Positions 35,401-47,400 of a stretch of DNA of 64,000 nucleotides are shown piece by piece. The translations under genes and the position numbers were made by a program. The stretch's first letter is position 1. Every line of letters starts with the position of its first letter. Origin of the DNA: Acanthopleura granulata (Eukaryota; Mollusca; Polyplacophora; Chitonida; Chitonidae); the NCBI GenBank assembly GCA_016165875.1, contig JABBOT010000005.1, forward strand, positions 19,965,203 to 20,029,202, read 5' to 3'. A model generated the notes under the pieces. It was not told the origin of the DNA. It did not search any database and saw only the letters and a program-made list of their open reading frames with translations.

Positions 35401-38400
35401 TTGCCTAAAGCTGTCGGTAGTTCCGAGTCATTAGTTGATGCCTGCCTGACATCAGGACATCATTTCACAAATTTATAAGTTTAGTCAGCAGAGACATAAT
35501 AAGACACATTTAAACTAGTATGAGTTTGTGAAACAGTTGTAAGCTTTCAACTTTACCAGCATTAGGTTATTTACAGCATCAGACCATTAAATAATGAAAC
35601 ATGGGTGTATTTTCTTCACCGGCGTAACTCTTTACTTAAAATTCCAGATACACTTGCAAGCCTGCAAATTGGTGCCTGACATTTTTGAGTGAAAGTGTTA
35701 TGACCTGAGAGACCTTTGTCAAGTGTGTATAACATGAACAACAGGGTCTTACCATTTGATCCAAAGGGGGTGTTTTCAAAAATGTTAGGCACTCTTTTGC
35801 AGACTTGCAGACTTTGGATTGTTTAAAGCACATTATTTCATCAAAGCAAATACGTGTTTTATTAATCACTTGTTTATGCATGTGTTTGAAAAATTCTTAT
35901 TAAACTGCTCTGCCTATCACCTGCCCAGGTGTCGGTGTGCACCAAGTCATTAACCTGATAGACGGCACGTTAAGCCCCACCTGTCCGCGACCCCACCTGC
36001 AGACCCACAGCAAGAAGGGGCGACAGCGGCGGGCGTCTGGTCGCTCGGCGTCAGTGTCGGGTATGGTGAAGAGGACGCGGTCCATTCAGATCAACCCGGG
36101 GGAAGCAGCAGGTAAGCTCTCACAGACGGACAACAGATCGAAATGTACAGGCTTAAGTATATGCCAGTGATGAGAGGGTGCATGTACGTTATGTACACCA
36201 GGGTGAGGGGAATTTAGAGTAGCTATCTGTGAGGGGAAAAAGCAGTTTAGGACAAATATTTTGTTGAAAATCGTTACTTCGGAACATCTTAGGTGTGTCA
36301 AGTACTGTACACTGCTTACCAGATGGAGGTTTCACCATGACAGAGATTCCTGGATATCCTAGTATTTTCTTTGTGCTTGTTTGTTAGTTCCAAATATCTA
36401 CTGTAAATGACCTAAAATTTCACCAGAAAAGTGCATTTTTAGGGGTAAATAAATGCCATAAAATAAATTTCTTGGTGCTGAAACTTACAGTTTTCCAGTA
36501 GGATATCGTCCTACCCTCCAAACAAACCTCAAAGCACCTTTCCACAATCAGTAGAACTCTCGCAATCTGGGAAAATAAGCAACTATATCATGGGCAATAT
36601 TTTAGGTCATTTAGCGTGTATATGGCTGTAGGTCAGGTAGGAATGTTTTTGTGTGCTATTGTGTTAAAGAAAAACACATTATATCAGTAAGATTCTAATT
36701 TTGTGCATCAGATACCATGTTCTCTTTCACTTTAAAAGCATGTGTACAGCAGACTGAGATCATATGTGAAATGGTTAGACTTGATAGTCGAACTTTAGCT
36801 GGGGTCGTTGTTGTCATGATATCAGCAATAAGCCTGGCTGAAGATTTTCCAGGGTCACCCCACTAGTGTGCTAGTAGCCTGCTGTTGGTGGGCCTGTGAA
36901 ATGCTGGAACATGAACAAAGTTAGGGTTGACCGCATGGTCACCATATCCACAAGTCAATCTACGTGTTCAGCCAGTGTGGATTTAGATAGACATTGGTTG
37001 TGAGATGAAACAGATTTCTGCCTGCTACATGCTTACAGTCATACAGTTTAACGATTTAAATTCAGAGATTATTGAGACATAGTTCGCATAAATTGTATAC
37101 CCTGTGTGGCACATGTAGCTATTAAAAGCACAGTAGGCATGATTAAAGTGATGTGTTGTTAAATAACATGAAATGACTGTGGTGTTCTGAGGAACATACT
37201 GTGAATTACATGTATATATATATATATATATATGTCTACATGTGTAAAACCTGTAGGTGCAACACTATAGGATAATGGAAGTACATGTGCACTGTTTTTG
37301 TGGTGTTCCCTGTCATGCAGGTCTTATAAGTCAATCAAGGTCAATTTGTTTGTAGCTTTGTATGTTCTGTTTGGCATGACTCGATCACCTTACCTTATTC
37401 TGTGCCATTTATACGTGTAGTGCTGATCAAGGCCATCCGCAAATCTGAACGTGGTAAAAAGCACACGGCATGTATTTCGTTGTTTATTGTTAGCCATATG
37501 ACTCACCGCTCACAGCGGCTCAGGTTCTGTGCTCACTGGCATGGCTAGCCAATAAGCCTCTCTCTTCGGCTCATTTAGTTACCATTGCGCAGTGCCTTCT
37601 GATTGGTTGTTGCTATATTAAACTCGTTGCTGATTGGTAAACTTGTATTATAAAGATCCCTTACAGCCAAAGAATCTCTGATGGCAAAGAGTTAAATATT
37701 CCTCAGCAAAAGAAATAGTACTCATGTCCATGCCTTGCCAGTCTGCCATTCCACTATACTGGTACTCGCATAAATATGGTAGATTATCACAAAAATCAAG
37801 TTCAATTACGATAGAGTTGTCATTGGTTTTATGGGATATCCTCAGAAAATTTGATGACTTTGGGGTCTATGGGACAATAACATGGAAGGCATGTGTAGAG
37901 CTTTTGTGTTATATTGAGCCAATTATTTAAGGTAGGCTAGCCCTCATGGCCAGTGAAACATGCATTAAAGAGCAGCAACCAAATCTGTTTAGACCTCTGC
38001 ATACTGCAAAGCTATGTAATGTACATTAAGGTTTGACAGTGGAGGACTTATGGAAATCCTTCATGCCTTAATCCTCAGACAACTATAACAGTTATATCTG
38101 TTATATTAGTCCCAGCTTAAGCAAAGCAATTCAAAGCTGTGTTTAACACCCTTTTGTTCTGTACTATAGTAAGTCTCACTTCTCAGGGCAAGAGTTCTAG
38201 CAAAACACTTCATGAGTACACAAGCGCTGTAATGTCATAGCAGAAAACAGTGTGTTTCACTGTGACTGTTTGCAGAGCCTGTCAGTCATTTTAACATTGA
38301 AAATGTTGAAGTTGAGCAAGAGATGACTGTATGTATATGTACATGTATTACCTTTTTTGAGTCAGGAAAACCTTTTGTTCATGCCAGTAAACACACACAA

Positions 38401-41400
38401 AGACAGCAAGCCACTTTGAGCTTTCTCACACTTCAGATAACAAATACTGCAAGACATAGTCATAGTAAGGCATCCTTACACCATCCGGGGGACGTCCAGG
38501 GGGGTTAGTGCACCAGCACGGCATTGTGATCCCTTACCTGTAACCAATGCAGCTGCTGTGAGTTCAAGCCCAGCTCATGCTGGCTTGGTTTCACCTTGGT
38601 CGTTGGTTTCACCCTGGCTCTGCCCGGTTTCCTCCCACCATAATGCTGGCAGCAGTCATGTAAGTGAAATATTCTTGAGTACGGTGTAAAACACCAATGA
38701 AATAAAAAAAAAATTACGCCGCCCATTAAAATAGTTTGTCAAGTTCCTAACTTCTACAATTGGAACCTGCATTTACTCCTTCTTGTCATTATTTTGACAG
38801 CCTTGAGGATAACTAATTGCCAGTATATATTTACAATTAACCAGCTTGTTGTACAGCTATTGTATTTCTTTACAGCTATATTTTATTTCTTTACAACCAT
38901 TTTATTTCTTTGCAGCTTGTTTTTAGCAAGGAAGTTTGGGCTCTGCTTAAGGTTTTTGTTATACCTGTCCATTATGCAATCAGGAGCAGTAACATTTGGA
39001 TATAGTGCAACTGCATTCAAAAAATAATGTATTTTATCTTGATCAATTTTTATATGCAGTATCTTGCCACAATAGTTTTCCTGGCCATGCATTTACAGAG
39101 GCGCTGACAATTATTGTTCAGTGTCTTATTTCACAACCATGTTTCTAACGGTACATACAATGGGTGAATTGCTCAAAAGACTTCGCGGCTTGATACATGT
39201 GGCTTGGCTAAAGATTTTGTAGAATTATTCTAACCTTAAAGTTTCCTTGGGTGTCATCGTAATTTGAGATTGCTGTACACTGCACCAGATCATTTTGTAT
39301 TTCTAGGCTTTGCCCTTGCATGGAACCTGGAATAGTAACTGTGATATTAGTATAGTGAACCCATAGCTTGAGGCAAGTGTTTCCCAATTTTGCTTTCTTT
39401 TGTTTCCCTTACTTTGAGAAATCCGCGCAATCGTACAGGCACGTCTGGACAGAAGTGGAACAGGTATGTTGCGTGTGGCTTGATGAGATAAACATCTAGC
39501 TAGTCCTGTGTTCGCATATATCTTTTGTTTTATACCCGTGTGCATTAGCAAATGCTCCTTGTGGTGTTAAAATAGTTGTTAACTCCCACAGTCCATATGT
39601 AGCACAGTGTTAGCGTCAAATTCCTCTTCATGGCTCATTTGATGGTAAAGGGAGACTATTTAGTTTACATTTAACCATCTGGTTCCTGTTTTCTTTTGTA
39701 GATGTATTTACTTTTGTGGGCTTCTTTAGAATTGGAATTCTTTGAATTACTCAAAAGTTGATTTCTCAATACAGGTTGTGTCAAACATCTACATATGTGT
39801 ACATGTACATACATTTATTCATTCAGCACATTTAACACATTCAGAACTGGAATTGAAATACAAAGATATGAAGAAATTATCAAAGGCTTGTTCAGATTTT
39901 CATTCCACGATTATTCCCATACATGCTGTTGGATATATGCCAAATGTATACTTATAAATACATATTTATATATTTATAGACAGTTAGCTCTTACCAGAAT
40001 GTTATGCAGCTTTTCTAACACACGTAACACTTCTCCAAAATTGTCCCGCTTTTTTAATAACTGAATGGAGATTCCCCATTCCCAGTAGCCCTCGGCACAC
40101 ATTTCCTGTGATTTTATACTCTTATATGTCATAATTTATAAACATAAGACATTGGATATTCTGTTACTGATCACCAATTTGTATGTTCATCTTTTCACCC
40201 TTATTGGATTTTGTTTCTTGGATGGTGTCATATGTGTGTTTTTTCTTGATTGCTGTGAACATGAAAATATCTCGGTACACATGAGATAGACTCATGCATT
40301 GATTGGGCCTGTGTAATTGCTCAGCCTCTTGCAGCAGTAGACAACACATGATCTCAGGGTTTCTCTCCAGAAGGGATTTTAATATTCAGTCTGCCACTGA
40401 CAACATAAATACATTATTCACTAAGGTAGACAACAAAATATGCCGTGATGATTTGATGTGGGCAGTTTTATCCTTCGAACGAATGAATGAATGAGAGGCT
40501 AAAACTTGTACTTCAGCCGTATCATGGCAGTTTATGTTTTCAACTTCTGCAGTATATATAGTTCATTCTTGGGTGAATGAATGAATGACTGAATGACACC
40601 TTCTTCTAAAGAAAATATTACACTATCAAAGTGTATAATTTACTGTTCCCAGAGGCCCTGTGTGGTAATATCTGAGATACACCTTATCCTTTGTAATAGG
40701 TAGTTCATTCTTTGAAGCAGATAGCTCATCCTTTGTAGGCGATAGCTCATACTATGTAGAAGATAGTTCTTTACCAATGCAAAATCCATATGCAACAGTG
40801 CAGTTGCTGTGAGTTCAAGTCTAGCCAAGACAGGCTTCATCTATGGCCCTACCTTACGCAGGTCTGCGAGCAACCTTGGATGGTGGTGGATGTTCCCCAG
40901 GCTCTGCCCAGTTTCCTCCTAGTATATTGCTCGCCGCTGTTGTATAAGTGAAATATTCTTGAGTACAACATTACACCAATCAAACAAATAAGAAAAGCCC
41001 ATGTGATGATGCACGTAACTGACACTGTGTTCTAAAATCCGTTGCACTACGTAAACACAACATTGCTTTAATGCATGCCAGATGGTATCAAGAAAACTAT
41101 ATCTGTAGATTACAGAATACATGTAGCATGTATTCCAGTACCCAATAGGCATTTTAGAGTAGTAGACATTATGATGACCCAATTTCCCATCCTGTAGCCC
41201 AGAACACATGTGTACATTTTAAACTTAAATACTTTTGCCCTTTTTTTAAAAATACATCCCAGAGAAATACATGTAAACATTGGTATTCATCTTTTTAGTT
41301 AAATAGTGTTCATGTGTGTTTGTGCTTTCTGGCTGGACTGCCCATGTTAGGATGTGTTGATGTTATTATAAATAAATATAACCGTGTGCATGTGGACATT

Positions 41401-44400
41401 TTATACATATACAACCATCAGTTTGATGCACCTTGTGTTTCAAAGGCACTTTACAATTTTCATTCTTTGAACGCTGATATGAATACAACAAGAACGACAC
41501 TTGCAGTGACGGGCATTGAGTGAGATTTTTCTTCAGGTTGAATGTCATTTTTTGTTCTTTTCACTGTGTGCTCTGTTTTGGATGGGAATGTATACATGGT
41601 TTTTTAAATTTCATTCTTTTAACGCTGATATGAATACAACAAAAACTATACTTGCAGTGACGGGCATTGAGTGAGATTTTTCTTCAGGTTGAATGTCATT
41701 TTTTGTTCTTTTCACTGTGTGCTCCGTTTTGGATGGACATGTATACATGGTTTTTTAAATTTATCACTGTATTCTGTACATTTATTGTTTGTAGATGTTG
41801 TATATAGAAATGTTTTTTAACAGAGGCTTGTTGGCTAACAGAAAGAGGGAATAAGTGTTGCCCTATCTTGAGGTGTATTTTTTGTGAGCAAGAACTGGAC
41901 AGAGAGAGAGAAGAAATAATGTGCAATGTTCTTGCTAGGTTTTCATTGTTATTTAAAGTCAACAACACAGACAAGTCATGTAGAAAGTTATCTTTCCTTT
42001 ATTTGATGTGTATTGTTTTAGATTTATTTATTTATTCTTTATTCTTTATTTAGTTCAGAAATATGTTCCTTCAGGATTTTGTTGGCTGACAGTAAATCAT
42101 CAGAATCAATTCTTGCTGACTTCAGCTAAGTATGAATGATCAATAACCAATAATCAATCAATAGGTCACTCAAAATCTATTTCATCGCTACTGGACTCTT
42201 ATGGGTGATTGGCTGTGTGATCATCTGTCAATCAATCCTCGTAACATTTCACAGGCCATGCCCGCTATATGGCGTTCCAGTACAGTCGAAGCACCTCTCG
42301 GATGTCAAGTCGGAGTTCTTCCCAGCACAGTACGGTATCTGAACATGAGGAGATAGAGGCTGGTTACTCTAGTGGTAGGTCTGCCTGACCCCACACACTA
42401 CCCTGTCTGTCACCGTGTCCTGTCTATGGTAACTCTGGAGCATTTGCGATCACTGCATCTTGATTGCTTTCACCAGAGCATAGAGACATATACAGTGAAT
42501 AAATCGTAAAGTTTCCCCGCCTAAAACTGTCTTTAGGCCAATGTGAAGACCTTTTCTTCAAAAAGGTAGCAAATAACAACCATTGTAGTATTGCCATTCT
42601 TTGTCAGAGAGACATTTTCTCACAACACAGAGTAAAAAAGACAAAATAACAAAAAACCAAGCGCCCTGCTTCCAGCATACCAAATTGAAATTGCCATATT
42701 GCTAAAAGGTACCTTTTGGTGACGGTTATACCACTGCCATTTTCCATGACCATCGCTGAGAACTCTTGTTAAAGAAAGTGGCTTTGAATATATTAAAGCT
42801 ATAAATGCAGATGAATACAGGTACGGTATCGTAAGTGCTCTCCTCACCTGTCTCTGACTATCCTCACGTGATACAACACTCTTTTCGTTGTCTGGCTGCT
42901 GTGACTCCTTTCTCCTCATGTCATTACCAACATTAACATTGGCACTTAACTGTTCTCCCCACTGGGTGTGATTACATACTGCATATCTGACTTGGGTGAA
43001 CCTGTACATCTGGGTATACCTGTTATACTGGTGCTACGCTATTGTCCATGGACATTGGAAGTGTATGGTTTGGTTCCTCTGTCACGCAAGATTTTTCTGA
43101 TTTAAATTTGGAAGGTTTGGAATTCAAGTCTGGTTTATGGTGTTCTGATGATGTCGCAGTTCACGTTTATTGATTCTGGTTTATGATTAATACCCATGGT
43201 TTTATTTCATTTTATTTTCTTTTCTGTCTGACTATCCTCACGTGATACAACACTCTTTTCGTTGTCTGGCTGCTGTGACTCCTTTCTCCTCATGTCATTA
43301 CCAACGTTAACATTGGCACATAACTGTCCTCCCCACTGGGTGTGATTACATACTGCATATCTGACTTGAGTGAACCTGTACGTCTGGGTATACCTGTTAT
43401 ACTGGTGCTACGCTATTGTCCATGGTCATTGGAAGTGTATGGTTTGGTCCCTCTGTCGCGCAAGGTTTTTCTGATTTAAATTTGGAAGGTTTGGAATTCA
43501 AGTCTGGTTTATGGTGTTCTGATGATGTCGCAGTTCACGTTTATTGATTCTGGTTTATGATTAATACCCATGGTTTTATTTCATTTTATTTTATTTTCTG
43601 TCTGACTATCCTCACGTGATACAACACTCTTTTCGTTGTCTGGCTGCTGTGACTCCTTTCTCCTCATGTCATTACCAACGTTAACATTGACACTTAACTG
43701 TCCTCCCCACTGGGTGTGATTGCATACTGCATATCTGACTTGAGTGAACCTGTACATCTGGGTATACCTGTTCTACTGGTGCTAAGCTATTGTCCATGGG
43801 CATTGGAAGTGTGTGGTTTGGTTCCTCTGTCGTGCAAGGTTTTTCTGATTTAAATTTGGAAGGTTTGGAATTCAAGTCTGGTTTATGGTGTTCTGATGAT
43901 GTCGCAGTTCACGCTTATTGATTCTGGTTTATGATCAGTACTCATGGTTTTATTTCATTTTTATTTCCTTTTCTGTCTGTTTGCATACACATGTACCTAT
44001 ACTTGCCTACATTTGCGACTTCCAGTGCTATTCAGTTGTATTGCGCTTCCAGCCTTCTAATCATGACTACCTTGTGTACACTGTCTTTCCAATAACTGTG
44101 AGGACTATGATTCTAACTGTTATTTCTCAGCCTACAGCCCCTTTTTTGTTTTGGCTTATGGATCTATATACTTGCCTTACAACATGTCTTTGTTCCACCT
44201 TTCCTGTTTTGTCGCTTGAAGCTTGGTGTTCGAGAGTCTTTATTCATAGTGGATATCTCATTCTGCCGTGGCTTTATAAGGTGAAGGCTATCTACACCCT
44301 GGTCAAAAGTCCTATCTACTTTTACGTTCTCTGCGAATGACAACCAACCACCCTGATTACTGGCTCTCGACCTCCATGGCTTATGACTTTGTATCATCCT

Positions 44401-47400
44401 GACTTGTGGCTCTCTGCCATCCTGACTTGTGGCTCTTTACCATCCTGATTTATAACAAGATTACAAATGTACATGTAATTGCCACACTGGCTCAGTCCTC
44501 ATGGCTAGTGGCCGTATGGCCTGTGGCTCTACCGCTCTAGCTAATATCTCTTAGGCTCTTAATCTTTGATCTATGGCTATACCACCATTGCTGATATCCT
44601 GCCTTACAACATGGCTCTTAATCTCTGGCAGGTGGCTCTCTAACCGCCTCGTCTCTGGCTCTGCCACAGTTGCTTACGCCTCTCTTGGCTTTTATATTGT
44701 GTAGGTTTTCTGCTAGGTCGGATTTGGGTCAGGTAAACAGACCCATTCTCACGCCAAACCTATCGAAAATTCGCCTTCAAACATACAAAATAAGTAAGAA
44801 TAATAAGCTTTTCAGTCGCCAGTCAAATATCTGAATCCTTTTACAGATATGTTGACAGTAATAGGTAGTTAAATCACCAAACTAACCAAGCTGCAAACTC
44901 ACCGAACTCCTGTGTGTCCACTACTTCACTGGCTAGTCCTGTTCTTGAATCTGTCGTTGCGTTTCACAGTGGCATCACATATCGAAAGCAATGGCCACAC
45001 TGACATATTTGCGTGTAGCCCATCCAGCGGGTGTTATTTAAAATTTCTAACATTTTTCACAACCCTCAGATGGACTCAGGGTATTATTTTAAAATAATGA
45101 CATTCATTGCAGGCCTGAGTCTATCACCCAAACTCAACAAGATCACAGTGGATCACTTGAAACCTGTTCGTCATGATGACAGCAAGTTCTCAAACAGACT
45201 TCAATTTTTGTTCGCTGATTTCAGTAAATACACCATATGCCTGGCTCTGTGAGCAGGAATAAATGTCTTCAACAGTAGTGTATTACTTATCCAGTAAAAT
45301 TCGGAGGTAAATGAAGCACCAGAAAATGGATGGGTAAGCAGATTTCAGGTACTCTACTCTGCCATTATTTAGTGACTTGTAACCAAAAATTTGCTCTAGC
45401 ACAAAAGGGGGATAACCACCTTTGCATTCTCCCCTCCTCGGGCACACGTGCCCTCACTCAAACAGATTAAATATTATTCTCTCATGGAAGCCATGCTGTA
45501 TGATTCATAATGTGGCATATGGCTGTCTACCTTCATGACCAATGCCTCAGGCACTATAAGAGATATCTCTCTTGGCTTAATATATGGTATCTCAATCTCT
45601 GGCAAGTGGCTCTGTGCCATCCTGGCTCTATCAATGTTGCCAGTATCTCTCGTATTAGCGATTGCTCTCCTAGCTTCTGGCTTTCAACAACCCTGACCAG
45701 TGACGTAACCATTTGGATTGACGGCTGCCTGTCGCCATGGGCTCCAGCTCTCTAGTATGCTCTTCTGCCTTAAGTGTAAGGCACTTTTCCATCCTTCATC
45801 TTTCTTGGAAGCAGCTATCGGTCTTGGTTAATTTACTTTGACTGATGGTTTACTACATCCTGTTAAGTAATGCTTTGTGTACCTTTGTCTTAAGTGGCTT
45901 AAACACCACCACAAGTGGCTGCACGTATCTCTACCATCCAGGTTTATGTCTCCACAACCAAATGTGCTGTTTTCTATGATCCAGGCTTTTTATGACTCTT
46001 GTCAGTTTTGAGATGTGGCATTTCAACCCTTGCTTACAGTTCTGCAGTTCTCATTTATGGTTCTCCAGCTTCCTTGCATCAATCTATAACCCACTGCTGT
46101 CCCTACTCATATACATGTAGCACTCTTCGGCCAAGGCCCATGTCATCCCAGACCTTTGTTCCAGCCTGGTGTTGACTTTGTTCAGTCCTGATCTATACTT
46201 TGTTCCAGCCCTGTATACACTTTATTCCAGTTTTGTACACATTTTGTTTGAGCCTGGTAGTGACTTTGTTCTGTCCTGGTCTATACTTTGTTCATACTTT
46301 GTTCATACTTTGTTCCAGTCTGAGGTACAGTTTGCTTTAGATTGGCCATTGGACCATTTTCAGCCTAATACATGTACACATTTGTTTCAGCCTGGCTTCT
46401 GCTTTTGCAGCTACCTGGGTTGTGTTTGTCCCAAGCTTGTAAACAGTTTATGTCAGTCTGGAATTGGCCATCGCTATAGTGGTCTATTCTTATCAGTTTA
46501 GCGTGGTATTCATTATGTTCCAATCTGGTGTGCTTTTTGTTTTCTTTCCAGCCTGGTATATCAAGTTTTAATTGTTCCATCATGGTACACACTTTGTACC
46601 AGCCAGATACAGACTTTGTTCCAGTTTTTTTATCCAATTATCCGACCTTTGTTATGTTTTCTTTTAGCCTGGTTTATGTTGCTTTCTTCATTTTTGTCAC
46701 ATTGAGTAACTTTGATTTTTGTTGTTTATTGCTGGTAAATTTTATGGAGCAACCATGAGTTTACCATGTGGCTGGTAACCTTTCCTTGACAAGGATATAA
46801 TGTTGTATTAACTGTTTAATCAGAGTTGCAATTCTGTGCTTAAGTGTTTAAATTTTGAATACCGGTAGTGTAGGATTGTTAGCTGAGACTTTTCACATTT
46901 AAAGATTGTGAGTTAAATTTACAGAGAAGAAAAAGAATCACAAAAAAAACCAGCTAATCCCGCAGATTATCTCCGGAAAACCACTGACCTAGATTGGGAA
47001 TGAACCTATTACGCAAACAAGACTTGGGCATTCCTCGATCACACAGTGTGGAGTTTTCCTGCTTGGTGTGTGACGCAGTCTGTAGCTGGGTGCATGGTGG
47101 TGGAATGGTCATATACACTGAAGATTGTTTTGGGTTTTTATGGGCATGGATCTAGATATTTTTGGCAGCACATGATTTCTCTCCCGGCATGGCTGTAGCA
47201 CACACACATATATATATACGTGTGAAATAGTGTGCTCATGCATGGACACAAGTGTTTTATCCATGTGTGCTTTGTTTTCAGATGTTCTTCAATATTACAT
47301 GCAGCTAAACGTATATACCTGTATAACTACATGCATTCCTCTTGCAGATGTGATTTGTCCTCGCATAAAGTTTGCTGGTTAATTCTGAGTAGATTTAGCC

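Noticed and set aside
38276..38328. Possible PHKA exon encoding [18 protein letters not shown]
   Set aside because: Good acceptor (TTTGCAG) and open frame, but the only good donor (GTATGT at 38329) leaves phase 0, which does not fit the phase-1 neighbours. Joining it would shift the frame.
43918..44340. 140-codon open frame, the second longest in the window
   Set aside because: Falls across the end of the 374-bp triplication and the pyrimidine-rich arrays; the hydrophobic low-complexity product reflects T-rich repeats.
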